Assembly: GCA_021731325.1 (NCBI GenBank)
Contig: JAKFXP010000009.1
Span: forward strand, 1 to 25,662
DNA length: 25,662 nt
Source of the DNA: Parcubacteria group bacterium
GTDB taxonomy: Bacteria; Patescibacteriota; Minisyncoccia; Phycocordibacterales; UBA12088
Direction: 5' to 3'
Every line of letters begins with the position of its first letter. Positions within the stretch are counted from its first letter, which is position 1. Under the pieces are notes generated by a model. It was given only the letters and a program-made list of their open reading frames with translations. It searched no databases and had not been told where the DNA came from. Both the position numbers and the translations under genes were made by a program. Shown here piece by piece: positions 1 to 8,719 of the stretch.

Positions 1-307
1 GTACAACGTCCTCGGATGACCTGTGGTAAGGAGTGAAAAGCTAATCGAACCTCGCAATAGCTGGTTCTCTCCGAAATAGCTTTAGGGCTAGCGTCATATG
101 TTCCCTCTGGGGGTAGAGCACTGGAAGGTCTGAACAGGGAGAAATCTCGTCAGACCTATCAAACTCCGAATACCAGAGGTCAAAAGTATGGCAGTCAGAC
201 TGTGGGGGCTAAGCTCCATTGGTCGAAAGGGAAACAGCCCAGATCGCCAGTTAAGGTCCCAAAATCCATGCTCAGTGCATCCCAAGGAGGTGGGATTTCT
301 GTGACAA

Positions 308-338
<31 letters not shown>

Positions 339-423
339 TAAAGATAGCGTAACAGCTCACTGGTCCAGAGATCCTGCGCCGAAGATGATCGGGGCTTAAG
401 CATGGTACCGAAACTGCGGATGT

Positions 424-556
424 CGTTCGCATCACATTGCATGTGATGCGAGTATGAGTATCACGTATAAGTATGAGTGACGACGGATTCCGTTCGTATA
501 CTCATTCTCATACTAACCACTCATACTTGAGTATCGCGCGTAGCGTGATGCGAACG
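424..556 (+). other. Expansion of 23S helix 45
   Basis: E. coli has a short hairpin here (about 1164-1185). This gene has a stem of 12 perfect pairs, CGTTCGCATCAC (424-435) with GTGATGCGAACG (545-556). It encloses about 110 nt that hold a palindromic repeat (449-526) rich in GTATGAG/CTCATAC. No group I core motifs are present, so it is more likely kept as an extended rRNA helix, or trimmed as an intervening sequence, than spliced out. Which of these happens cannot be decided from the sequence. Confidence 0.75.
449..526 (-). repeat. Palindromic repeat, copy 1 (inside 23S helix 45)
   Basis: The reverse complement of this 78-nt segment matches 2876-2948 at roughly 90 percent identity by eye, with one 5-nt length difference. 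The element can also fold on itself: GTATGAGTG (471-479) pairs with CACTCATAC (518-526). It may be a small REP/MITE-like element, or a pair of co-evolving rRNA spacer helices. Confidence 0.75.
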
Positions 557-1298
557 GTGTGGTAGGAGAGCGTTCTGTTCTGCGATGAAGGTGAAGGGGT
601 AACCCACACTGGAGCGTACAGAAGTGAGAATGCCGGCGCGAGTAACCGCAATGCATGTGAGATCCATGCACGTCGAAATCCCGAGGTTTCCTTGGCTATG
701 ATGATCAGCCAAGGGTTAGTCGGGCCTAAGGGTATCCCGAACGGGGGACCCGATGGACAGATGGTTAATATTCCATCACCTCTTTATAGTGCGAAGGAGG
801 GACGGAGGGCTGTACTTCAAGCGACTTATTGGCTTGTCGTCCGTGCCGTGAGGAGGGTGCTTAGGCAAATCCGGGCACCATTACTCCGAGCGGAGCGGAA
901 AGTTGACGGCTTCGGCCAACGACAATTTGAAGGAGCGCGCTTCCAAGAAAAGCTTCTAAGCTCTAGCTATAGAGAGACCGTACCGCAAACCGACACAGGT
1001 GGGAAAGTCGAGAAGACTAAGACGAACGAGTGATTGCTCCCCAAGGAACTCGGCAAAAAAGCGACCGTAACTTAGGGATAAGGTCTGCCTCCGGGGCAAC
1101 TCGGAGGCCGCAGCGAAAGTATACCTGGCGACTGTTTACCAAAAACACAGCTCCCTGCGAACTCGTAAGAGGATGTATAGGGGGTGACACCTGACCAATG
1201 CCAGAAGGTTAACCAGTGTTGGTGTAGTGTCTTCGGATGCTATGCTGGGCGCTGTAAGCCCTGGTCAATGTCGGCGATAACTATAATCGTCCTAAGGT

Positions 1299-1499
1299 TT
1301 CGTGCATCTTTTATAAGGTGCACGGAAGGACTGGGACGGTTATAGGGTGGGTAGACAGACATAAAACATACACCATAAAAAAAGCTACCTTTGTATCTGG
1401 TAACGGATACATAGTCCGGCTCGCGGCTCAATAGAGACCATACGCCGCGCTCCATCAAGGTGATGGATGAAGATATGGCCCTTCGTGGAGGAATAGAAG
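1299..1499 (+). ncRNA. Group I intron at 23S site 1931, no ORF
   Basis: The exons read CCTAAGGT | AGCGAAATTCC, exactly as in E. coli around U1931-A1932, with 201 nt inserted. The upstream exon ends in U and the insert ends in G, as group I splicing requires. The conserved R-like element is at about 1428-1444 (AGAGACCATACG) and the S-like element at 1469-1481 (GAAGATATGGCCC). They form a P7 helix, GACCAU (1436-1441) with AUGGCC (1475-1480), with one A-C mismatch. The U-A pair seen in the second intron is replaced by C-G, a compensatory change. The insert opens with a hairpin (1299-1306 with 1319-1327), and U1298 can pair with G1328 as a splice-site wobble. No homing endonuclease frame is present. 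Site 1931 is a known group I position. Confidence 0.88.
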
Positions 1500-2085
1500 A
1501 GCGAAATTCCTTGTCGGGTAAATTCCGACGCGCACGAATGGTGTAACGACTGGGGAACTGTCTCGGGGAGTAGCTCGGTGAAAACGCAATACCGGTAAAG
1601 ATGCCGGTTACCCGCGGTTAGACAGAAAGACCCCATGGAGCTTTACTGCAGCTTCGTATTGGGTCTATGTGTTTGTTGCGTAGAATAGGTGGGAGGATTT
1701 GAAGCGATGATTTCGGTTATCGTGGATCCGACAGTGAAATACCACTCTGCAAATGTGTAGATTCTAACCTACATGGAGAGAAAACCCATGAGGGACAGTG
1801 CGTGGCAGGCAGTTTTACTGGGGCGGTACCCTCCTAAAAAGTAACGGAGGGGTTCAAAGGTCGGCTAGGCGCGAATGGAAACCGTGCCGATAGTGTAAGG
1901 GCACAAGCCGGCTTGACTGCAAGAGGTACTTCTCGAGCAGGTGCGAAAGCAGAACCTAGTGAACCGATGGTTCGCATTAGATGCGGCCAGAGATTAACGG
2001 ATAAAAGTTACCCTGGGGATAACAGGCTAGTTCCGCCCAAGCGTCCATAGCGACGGCGGAGTTCGGCACCTCGATGTCGGCTCAC

Positions 2086-2158
<73 letters not shown>

Positions 2159-2164
2159 AACCGT

Positions 2165-2548
2165 TCAGATGCGAACATGAAGGAGGTTTAATCTCCTTCA
2201 TAGATTGGCATTTGAACCCGTTTGAACCCGGAGGTCGTCTGCATACAACCCTGTGCAGGCGCATGACATCAACACGGCGGCCACCTCTAGGAATAGGGGC
2301 ACGGGCAAGTTGACTATATCGGAAGAATCCATAGCAAAATTACCAACGTTGCAATGGACAATACCGAGGGAAGTCTGAGCAATCAGATCCCGTAGAGACT
2401 ACACGTCAGCCATCCGAAATCACACACGTGAAAGGATGAAGATATAGTCCGATACTCCCGAGTAATTGGGAGAGGAGTCCTACAGCATCAAGTGATGTTT
2501 GGATGAAATATCCTTTACACTGTAAAAGGTGTACGGATAAACATATTG
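2165..2548 (+). ncRNA. Group I intron at 23S site 2593, no ORF
   Basis: The flanks read AAACCGT | CGTGAGACAG, matching E. coli around U2593-C2594, the classic 2593 intron site in helix 93. The insert is 384 nt and ends in G. The R element (CGTAGAGACTACACG, 2391-2405) and the S element (GAAGATATAGTCC, 2438-2450) are close to consensus. They give a perfect P7 helix, GACUA (2397-2401) with UAGUC (2445-2449). The 5' exon segment GGGTTCAAAC (2152-2161) is perfectly complementary to GTTTGAACCC (2220-2229), and a second near copy of that segment precedes it. There is no endonuclease ORF, so mobility would need help in trans. Confidence 0.93.
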
Positions 2549-2690
2549 CGTGAGACAGGTTGGTTCTCTATCTACCGTGGGCGTCGATTCTTGAGGAGAT
2601 TTGTCCCTAGTACGAGAGGACCGGGATGAACTGACCTCTGGTCTATCGGCTGTCACGCCAGTGGCACTGCCGAGTAGCTATGTCGGGAAC

Positions 2691-2723
<33 letters not shown>

Positions 2724-2852
2724 GACTCCAAGATTAGGAATCATTTGAGACACGTAGGAGACTACTACGTTGATAGGCACTAGGTGGAAGTACAGTGATG
2801 TATTGAGCCGAGGTGTACTAATTCGTCGAGTCTCCTGTTAGGAAATTTGACC

Positions 2853-3044
2853 ATCGCTTATGTCGCAGTGCGACAGTATGAGTGATTAGTATGAGAATGA
2901 GTATATCAACGGGAATCCGTCGTCACTCATACTCGATACTCATACTCGCTGTGCCATTGTTGTTCCGTCATACGACGGCTGTGTATAACCGTACCCACTT
3001 ATTCGCCCACTCCCCGCAAAACGGGGAAGTGTGCTTCAGTATTG
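2853..3044 (+). other. 23S-5S spacer
   Basis: The spacer holds the second palindromic repeat (2876-2948) and a GC-rich hairpin (3008-3031, arms CACTCCCCG and CGGGGAAGTG). It also holds CTTCAGTATT (3034-3043), which pairs with AATACTGAAG (3157-3166) to clamp the 5S precursor ends. No tRNA gene is visible. Confidence 0.8.
2876..2948 (+). repeat. Palindromic repeat, copy 2 (after 23S)
   Basis: This is the inverted counterpart of 449-526. Both carry the unit GTATGAGTG, then AGTATGAGAATGAGTAT, a central AATCCGTCGTCACTCATACT, and a closing ATACTCATACTCG. In the primary transcript the two copies are complementary and could pair across about 2.4 kb of 23S, or each could fold on its own. Confidence 0.75.
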
Positions 3045-3155
3045 TATGTTGGTGACTCAACGTGAGGGGTACACCTGTTCTCATTCCGAACACAGAAGTT
3101 AAGCCTCATAGTGGCGATGGTACTTGCAAAGGGAGAGTAGCTAGTCGCCAACATA
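3045..3155 (+). rRNA. rrf: 5S ribosomal RNA
   Basis: The terminal helix TATGTTGGTGA (3045-3055) pairs with TCGCCAACATA (3144-3154). The conserved CCGAACACAGAAGTTAAGC lies at 3088-3106, and the later GCGATGGTACTTGC and GGGAGAGTAG segments are also present. Length is about 111 nt, typical of 5S. The gene follows the 23S spacer and is followed by a strong terminator, so 23S and 5S form one transcription unit that lacks 16S. Confidence 0.95.
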
Positions 3156-3167
3156 GAATACTGAAGC

Positions 3168-3201
3168 AAAACCACTACACCCGATTCGGTGTGGTGGTTT
3201 T
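3168..3201 (+). terminator. Terminator of the 23S-5S unit
   Basis: A long hairpin has arms AAAACCACTACACC and GGTGTGGTGGTTTT with a short CGATTC-type loop. The downstream arm ends in a T run. It lies directly after the 5S precursor stem. Confidence 0.9.
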
Positions 3202-3238
3202 CGGTATGAACAGGGCAGACATTTTTTTGTCAAAAGTC

Positions 3239-3247
3239 TGGTACAAT
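3239..3247 (+). promoter_or_regulatory. Extended -10 promoter, leaderless start
   Basis: TGG-TACAAT (TGN plus -10) ends 11 nt before the ATG at 3259. Transcription would begin only a few bases before the start codon. There is no SD sequence and no convincing -35. Confidence 0.6.
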
Positions 3248-3258
3248 ACGTAGCACGT

Positions 3259-4023
3259 ATGGATAGTTCATGGGCAGGGCGTCGTAAGGCGCGCGTACAA
3301 CTGGCTATTTTTGCAATATTGCTTGTGTTACTTTCGGCGTACGTTGCGATTTCGTTGTACCGACCCCCCACCTGCTTTGACGCTAAGCAAAATCAAGATG
3401 AAATCGGGCCTGATTGTGGTGGTGTCTGTGACCTCATGTGTGACTCACAGACGCAAGATCTCCGTACCGTATGGGCACGGCCTTTTAAGGTGAGTAAAGG
3501 CTGGTACAGCGCACTTGCGTACGTTGAGAACACTAATTCGAATGCACACGCTGATCAAGTGCCGTATCGGTTCCAATTTTATGACAAAGATGGTTTACTG
3601 ATTACTGAGCGGACGGGATCCACATTTATTGCCCGGGACTCTATTGCGCCGATATTTGTGGGGCGTGTTGATACGGGGGAGCACGAAGTGTACCGTACGA
3701 CGTTTGAGTGGCTCGCTGAACCAGTGTGGTATGACGATGTTCGTCCGTACCAAGTCTCGTTTGAAGAACAGGAGTTTGTGCCCCGTCGGTTAGGACAAGA
3801 TTTGGTTGTGGTGGCACATAATTTGGAATCCATTCCGCTGTCCGATGTTCGTGTAGTCGCCATTCTCTACGATGCGCAAGAAAATGCTATAGGAGCGTCA
3901 GAGACGTATATTGAGCAACTTGCCCCTCGAGGAAAACATACTATCACCTTTTCCTGGTCTGATCATTTTGCCGAACCGCCGGCACGCGTAGAGATACTGC
4001 CACGCATCCCCGTCCAACAATAG
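3259..4023 (+). CDS. Membrane-anchored hypothetical protein with FxLYD-like region
   Basis: The 254-aa product has one N-terminal membrane segment (about residues 12-34, AIFAILLVLLSAYVAISLY), so most of it is predicted to face outside. A Cys-rich stretch follows (about 37-62), with motif CFDAKQNQDEIGPDCGGVC. The rest is beta-rich. Its last part (about 150-250) reads like an FxLYD-type domain (VVVAHNLESIPLSDVRVVAILYDAQ). No catalytic motif is evident. The gene sits 25 nt upstream of rodA on the same strand and shares its predicted promoter, which suggests an envelope role. Function is unknown. The start is chosen because the extended -10 lies just upstream of this ATG. Confidence 0.85.
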   Translation: MDSSWAGRRKARVQLAIFAILLVLLSAYVAISLYRPPTCFDAKQNQDEIGPDCGGVCDLMCDSQTQDLRTVWARPFKVSKGWYSALAYVENTNSNAHADQVPYRFQFYDKDGLLITERTGSTFIARDSIAPIFVGRVDTGEHEVYRTTFEWLAEPVWYDDVRPYQVSFEEQEFVPRRLGQDLVVVAHNLESIPLSDVRVVAILYDAQENAIGASETYIEQLAPRGKHTITFSWSDHFAEPPARVEILPRIPVQQ

Positions 4024-4048
4024 GCCAAAAGCCGATATTCGTTTACCT

Positions 4049-5182
4049 ATGTTTAGAGGACATGTACCAGCACATACCGACTGGCTGCTTGTTATTGCAG
4101 CCGTGTTACTTTCCCTACTCGGGCTTGTTACCATGAATACGTTTACGGGGAGTAACTTATTTTTTGACCGGCAAGTGATCTGGATACTGATTTCCGTGGC
4201 GCTTATGTTTTTGGTCAGTTATATCGATGCACGCATACTCTACCGAACGGGCATTATCGTCGGGCTATATCTTTTCATTCTTCTGCTCCTTATCTTGGTT
4301 TTGTTATTTGGGACGGTGGTCATGGGTGCACAAAATCGGTTTGATCTTGGGGTTTTTGCGTTACAACCCTCTGACCCCGCACAACTGGTACTGATACTTG
4401 TGCTCGCCAAATATTTTGCGCGACGTCATATGGAAATTGCGCACATTCGGCATATTCTCATATCAGGCGCATATGCCGCATTGGTCTTTTTACTCCTCTT
4501 CTTCCAACCCGACTTTGGTTCCGGTATTATTGTGTTCTCTATTTGGTTTGGTATGGTGCTCTTTGCGGGGATTTCACGCACACATCTGCTCGCAGTGTTT
4601 CTTGCAGGCATACTTGCGGTATCTGGCCTCTGGTTTTTTGGTTTTGCTGATTATCAAAAAACTCGCATCCTTACTTTTTTGCATCCGCTCGCTGATATTC
4701 AGGGTGCGGGATACAATGCATACCAGTCTACGATTGCGGTGGGTTCCGGTGGGTTATTAGGAAAGGGAATAGGGTACGGATCACAGTCAAAACTAGAGTT
4801 TCTCCCCGAATATGAGACCGATTTTATCTTTGCTGCATTTGCAGAAGAGTGGGGGTACGTCGGCGTGCTAGTTTGTCTGTTGCTTTTCGGCATACTCTTT
4901 TGGCGGTTACTTCGTCATGCGCGCATGGGTGCGACCAATTTTGAAACCCTCGCGTGTGCAGGCATTGTACTTTGGTTTCTCTCGCATGCGGTCGTGCATA
5001 TCGGCATGAATGTAGGGTTATTGCCAGTGACAGGCACCACGATACCCTTTCTGTCGTACGGAGGCTCCCACCTCCTCACCGAATTTATTGCGCTTGGGTT
5101 GGTGCTTGCGATGCAGCGTTATGAGCGGTCGGTTCGGCGAGATGATCTTGATCGGGAGGTTGCCGGTTTTGAACATGCGTAG
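4049..5182 (+). CDS. rodA: SEDS-family peptidoglycan glycosyltransferase RodA
   Basis: This 377-aa polytopic membrane protein is of the RodA/FtsW/SpoVE family, which polymerises lipid II into glycan strands with a partner transpeptidase. The family signatures are present in order: FQPDFGSG (about 151-158), the VGSGGLLGKG loop (about 231-240), PEYETDFIFAAFAEEWG (about 253-269) with the conserved Asp at residue 258, and LPVTGTTIPFLSYGGS near the C terminus. About ten hydrophobic segments are visible. I prefer RodA over FtsW because of its length and the short N terminus. No SD precedes the ATG; it is 25 nt from the upstream gene and probably co-transcribed. The last 64 nt overlap the convergent glycosyltransferase gene. 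Confidence 0.93.
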   Translation: MFRGHVPAHTDWLLVIAAVLLSLLGLVTMNTFTGSNLFFDRQVIWILISVALMFLVSYIDARILYRTGIIVGLYLFILLLLILVLLFGTVVMGAQNRFDLGVFALQPSDPAQLVLILVLAKYFARRHMEIAHIRHILISGAYAALVFLLLFFQPDFGSGIIVFSIWFGMVLFAGISRTHLLAVFLAGILAVSGLWFFGFADYQKTRILTFLHPLADIQGAGYNAYQSTIAVGSGGLLGKGIGYGSQSKLEFLPEYETDFIFAAFAEEWGYVGVLVCLLLFGILFWRLLRHARMGATNFETLACAGIVLWFLSHAVVHIGMNVGLLPVTGTTIPFLSYGGSHLLTEFIALGLVLAMQRYERSVRRDDLDREVAGFEHA

Positions 5183-6324
5183 AGTGCACAGGTATCTGTG
5201 AGCATACGTTCTATCGAAAAGAGGTTGGTGACACGTGTATACAAGGCCTGCCCCTGCCGATCAGCGAGTGAAGGATTATCGATATACTCGCGTAATGCCT
5301 GAGCGATGGCGCGCGCATGCGCTTCAACCAGGGTGCCTGATATTCCTGGCACAATAATGTCGCGATTGCCAGAAATGTCACTTGCAACGACGGGTAGTGC
5401 CGCATACCCTGCTTCGAGGAGAACATACGGGAGACCCTCCTTTGCAGAGGGGAGTACAAATATGTCCAATGCAGACAAGTAGGTGGCAGCATTCGGCACA
5501 TACCCAAGAAAGTGGACGTTTGTTGATACCCCACACTCCCGAGCGAGTGTTTCTAGACGAGACTGCTCTTCGCCCGTACCCATAAGCACTAGATGTGTTT
5601 CGATATGCGCTGCCTGTAAATGAGCGAGTGCTTGTATGATGAGATGAAGGTTCTTATTTGGGTGGAGCTCCGCAATGGTGCCGATAATCGGTATCGTATA
5701 TGAGTCTATACCAAGGCGTTTTCGAGCATCTTCTTTTGAAAGGAATACTGGCGGGGTGATGCCGTTATACACAAGGGTCACTTTATGGTGCATAAAGGGA
5801 AGTGCCCGGGCACGTTCACAGGTCTCTATAGAAATCATAATACTCTGGTGTGCAAGCATGAGGGTACTCCAGGTAAAAAGTTTAATTAATGCACGCTGCC
5901 AATACGGTCGCCACGTCTCATCAAAGGTAAGTCCATGTGAGGTAAAGACAATACGAGGCACGCGCGCAAGTCTACCGGCGAGTGCGCCGAGTCCTCCTGC
6001 CTTAGAGCTTGTCACATGGAGTATGTCCGGACGTTCAGACCGGATAAGGTGTACGAGTTCAAAGAATGCACGCACATCTTCTCTCAGCGGTGACATGTCT
6101 CGCATAAAGTGCTTGATTGGAATAGTACGAATACCTGCACGAGCAAGGTGTGTTGCCAAGCCACCCACACCAGCACCTTTTTGCCCCGTGCCACCGAATG
6201 CTACCACGGGTTCGTAGGTGTCCTGAGGCAGGTTCGATGCCAGATCAAACACATACCGTTGCGCACCCCCATAGTTACTTTTGGTGATGACAAACAACAC
6301 TTTTTTCTTGGGAGGAGGGGTCAT
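5119..6324 (-). CDS. GT4-family glycosyltransferase
   Basis: This 401-aa GT-B-fold enzyme transfers a sugar from a nucleotide-sugar donor, probably onto a lipid-linked or surface glycan. The N-terminal domain starts with the typical KSNYGGAQRYVFDLA (about 15-29). The C-terminal donor domain has ALDIFVLPSAKEGLPYVLLEA, the GT4 EX7E signature, followed by PVVASDISGNRDIIV. The final residues are rich in Ser and Arg, where the gene runs antisense over the rodA 3' end. It lies opposite the sugar-phosphate transferase and epimerase at 6407-8694, so all three may serve one polysaccharide pathway. The acceptor and the sugar cannot be told. The start codon follows an AATACT -10-like box by 11 nt. Confidence 0.9.
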   Translation of the reverse strand: MTPPPKKKVLFVITKSNYGGAQRYVFDLASNLPQDTYEPVVAFGGTGQKGAGVGGLATHLARAGIRTIPIKHFMRDMSPLREDVRAFFELVHLIRSERPDILHVTSSKAGGLGALAGRLARVPRIVFTSHGLTFDETWRPYWQRALIKLFTWSTLMLAHQSIMISIETCERARALPFMHHKVTLVYNGITPPVFLSKEDARKRLGIDSYTIPIIGTIAELHPNKNLHLIIQALAHLQAAHIETHLVLMGTGEEQSRLETLARECGVSTNVHFLGYVPNAATYLSALDIFVLPSAKEGLPYVLLEAGYAALPVVASDISGNRDIIVPGISGTLVEAHARAIAQALREYIDNPSLADRQGQALYTRVTNLFSIERMLTDTCALYACSKPATSRSRSSRRTDRS

Positions 6325-6335
6325 GGATGGTACGT

Positions 6336-6341
6336 AGTATT
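6336..6341 (-). promoter_or_regulatory. -10 box of the GT4 gene, leaderless start
   Basis: AATACT on the minus strand lies 11 nt before the ATG at 6324. No SD is visible and there is no TGN extension, so this is weaker than the other examples. Confidence 0.4.
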
Positions 6342-6387
6342 CGTAACGATACCACCTTGCGCAAGAGAAGACAATGTGTCATACCTG

Positions 6388-6396
6388 TGCTACTAT
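6388..6396 (+). promoter_or_regulatory. Extended -10 promoter of the sugar transferase gene
   Basis: TGC-TACTAT ends 10 nt before the ATG at 6407. A GAGGGG run lies between, but very close to the ATG, so a weak SD cannot be excluded. Confidence 0.5.
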
Positions 6397-6406
6397 CGAG
6401 GGGAAT

Positions 6407-7762
6407 ATGCGTTTTACCCGACACGAACCAATTCTGCTATTTTTAGGCGACCTTGTCGTGCTCTATTCTGCGCTGTGGCTTACGTTGCTTATTCGATATG
6501 CGGCGATACCTGCGCGAGAGTTATGGATGCTCCATGTGGTACCGTTCAGTTTCTTGTTTGCGGTATCTCTCATGGTCTATTTTATTACGGGTCTGTACGA
6601 CCAGCATACGGTATTGGTGCGCGAACGTATACCCGTACTTATAACCACTGGGCAAACGGTCACGGTATTTTTGGCAGCGATCTTCTTTTGGTTTGTGCCG
6701 TACTTTGGTATCACCCCAAAAACCAATCTTGTCATATTTCTCCTCACATCTTCGCTCCTCATGGTCGTTTGGCGGCTGTTGTGGGTGCGACTTCCCGGGG
6801 TTCGAAAACCAAGCAACACTCTCGTATTAGGACAGGGACAAGAACTCGACCAGTTGGTGCATGAAATAGAACAAAACCCTCGGTATGGACTTCGTGTCGT
6901 GCATCATGCAATGCCTGCGGAGGTGGTGCTTTCAAAGGAGCTCCAGACACAGTTCCTCACCTACTTGTCTCGTCACAAAGTGTCGGCGGTCATTGCCGAG
7001 ACACGAGATCCGCACATGAACAAGATTATCCAGGTATTATACAACCTCCTCTTTGTGCGGACTGACCTTATGTTGGTTGACGCGATGCGCCTCTACGAAA
7101 CAATATTTCGACGTATTCCCGTGTCAAAATTAGAAGATACCTGGTTTATTGAGCATATTACCCGCGCATCATATTTGCTGCATCGTATCTTCAAACGTGC
7201 TGCCGATCTGTTTGTGGGAGTGGTAGTGGGTGTGGTGTGGCTCGTGGCGATACCGTTTGTGTGGCTCGCCATTCGTTTGGAGGATGGAGGTTCATTGTAC
7301 GTGGAGCAGGTGCGCGTGGGACAGTATAATCAGCCGATTCGTATCAAGAAGTTTCGTACTATGAGCGGCTCTGATTCTGGAGATACGGTACTACAGAGTA
7401 CACTCAAGGTGACTGCAGTAGGTGCTATGTTGCGACCTACTCGCATCGATGAGCTTCCCCAGTGCCTCAATTTGTTGCGTGGTGACCTGTCATTTATTGG
7501 ACCTCGTCCAGAATTGCCGGCACTTGCTCTGCTCTACGCGGCAGAGATTCCATACTATCGTGCACGACACCTCATTAAGCCTGGACTGACTGGTTGGGCA
7601 CAGCTGTATCATGATGCACATCCGCACCATGGGGCTGATGTGGACGAGACGCGTAATAAATTGTCCTACGACTTGTATTATCTCAAGCATAGGTCTATAT
7701 TGCTCGATACTGAGATCGCGTTGAAGACCATTAAAAAGATTGTGACACGAGCCGGTGCGTAA
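6407..7762 (+). CDS. Polyprenyl-phosphate sugar-phosphate transferase (exopolysaccharide initiation)
   Basis: The 451-aa product has several N-terminal membrane helices (about 8-125), a variable middle domain, and a C-terminal bacterial sugar transferase domain (about 265-450). That domain opens with RIFKRAADLFVGVVVG and a membrane re-entry segment. It then has the conserved KKFRTM, RIDELPQCLNLLRGDLSFIGPRPE and LIKPGLTGWAQ blocks. The family moves a sugar phosphate from a UDP-sugar to undecaprenyl phosphate, the first step of surface glycan assembly at the inner membrane. An upstream ATG at 6374 is in frame. I chose 6407 because the -10 box lies between the two and because the mature start MRFTRHEP begins just before the first helix. 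The epimerase gene follows after 20 nt. Confidence 0.92.
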   Translation: MRFTRHEPILLFLGDLVVLYSALWLTLLIRYAAIPARELWMLHVVPFSFLFAVSLMVYFITGLYDQHTVLVRERIPVLITTGQTVTVFLAAIFFWFVPYFGITPKTNLVIFLLTSSLLMVVWRLLWVRLPGVRKPSNTLVLGQGQELDQLVHEIEQNPRYGLRVVHHAMPAEVVLSKELQTQFLTYLSRHKVSAVIAETRDPHMNKIIQVLYNLLFVRTDLMLVDAMRLYETIFRRIPVSKLEDTWFIEHITRASYLLHRIFKRAADLFVGVVVGVVWLVAIPFVWLAIRLEDGGSLYVEQVRVGQYNQPIRIKKFRTMSGSDSGDTVLQSTLKVTAVGAMLRPTRIDELPQCLNLLRGDLSFIGPRPELPALALLYAAEIPYYRARHLIKPGLTGWAQLYHDAHPHHGADVDETRNKLSYDLYYLKHRSILLDTEIALKTIKKIVTRAGA

Positions 7763-7782
7763 GTATTTCACAAACATAAGCT

Positions 7783-8694
7783 ATGCAACAGAAGAAAAAA
7801 ATGGTGGTAACGGGTGGGGCGGGATTCATTGGGTCAAACCTGGTGGAGGAACTTTTGCGTCGTGGTCATGAGGTGCACGTAGTCGACAATTTCGCCGGGG
7901 GACGGGCGCCCGGGCGCCTGTTTGACGAGGCAACCCTCCACGAGATTGATATACGGGATTACCCCGCACTCGCTGACGTAGTGTCAAGTGCGGATGTAGT
8001 ATTCCATCTCGCCGCACTCCCTCGGGTACAGGACTCGATCGATCACCCCACAGAGACCCACGACGTCAACGTAAATGGTACCCTTTCGGTGCTCGAAGCA
8101 GCACGTCATGGAGGGGCACGGCGGGTGCTCCTTGCCTCATCGGCTGCAGTGTATGGAGATCAAGAGGTGGTGCCGCTTCACGAAGCACTACGAGCTACTC
8201 CCAAGAGTCCGTACGGTCTCCATAAGTACATGGGTGAACGAAAACTTGAGCTGTGGTCTGAATTGTACGGTACTGAGACGGTATCGCTCCGCTTTTTTAA
8301 TGTATATGGTCCCCGCTTTGATCCCGATGGCCCGTATGCGCTCGTGGTTGGGCGGTTTCTAAAACTTGCCACCGAGGGTAAACCCATTACTATTGCGGGA
8401 GATGGTACTAACACGCGAGACTATGTACATGTGCACGATATTGTGGATGGACTCATGCGTGCCGCAGAGAGCGCGCAGGTGGGGCGTGGGGAAGTAATTA
8501 ACCTGGGGAGTGGTATTGAAACCTCGGTGAATGAGCTTGCACGGATCATTGGCGGCGAAGTCACCTTTGTTGCTCCGCGCATTGAACCTGCGCGTTCGTG
8601 TGCAGATATTACCCGTGCACGTACATTGCTTGCGTGGCAGCCTGTTCGTACGCTCGCACAAAGTCTACCAAAGATGCGAGATATGCAGGTATAG
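7783..8694 (+). CDS. NAD-dependent sugar epimerase/dehydratase (GalE-like SDR)
   Basis: This 303-aa extended short-chain dehydrogenase acts on nucleotide sugars. The Rossmann motif VTGGAGFIG is at residues 9-17. The catalytic set is SSAAVYG (about 119-125) plus YxxxK, Tyr144 and Lys148 in SPYGLHK. Downstream blocks RFFNVYGPR and TRDYVHVHDIVDG are typical of UDP-glucose 4-epimerases and related enzymes. The exact substrate cannot be assigned. It follows the sugar transferase by 20 nt and is probably co-transcribed, supplying its precursor. No SD is present. An alternative start is Met7 at 7801. Confidence 0.9.
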   Translation: MQQKKKMVVTGGAGFIGSNLVEELLRRGHEVHVVDNFAGGRAPGRLFDEATLHEIDIRDYPALADVVSSADVVFHLAALPRVQDSIDHPTETHDVNVNGTLSVLEAARHGGARRVLLASSAAVYGDQEVVPLHEALRATPKSPYGLHKYMGERKLELWSELYGTETVSLRFFNVYGPRFDPDGPYALVVGRFLKLATEGKPITIAGDGTNTRDYVHVHDIVDGLMRAAESAQVGRGEVINLGSGIETSVNELARIIGGEVTFVAPRIEPARSCADITRARTLLAWQPVRTLAQSLPKMRDMQV

Positions 8695-8702
8695 CATCTA
8701 TC

Positions 8703-8711
8703 TGGTACACT
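8703..8711 (+). promoter_or_regulatory. Extended -10 promoter of folD, leaderless start
   Basis: TGG-TACACT ends 8 nt before the ATG at 8720. No SD is present. Confidence 0.6.
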
Positions 8712-8719
8712 GAGAGCCT

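Noticed and set aside
424..556. A third intron in helix 45
   Set aside because: It closes with a perfect stem and has no R/S core or P7, so a helix expansion fits better.
3062..3371. Open frames across the 5S gene and terminator
   Set aside because: They overlap the 5S helices and terminator, and no family is recognisable.
6109..6864. 251-aa frame overlapping the start of the sugar transferase gene
   Set aside because: It is a different reading frame of two well-supported genes and has no family motifs.
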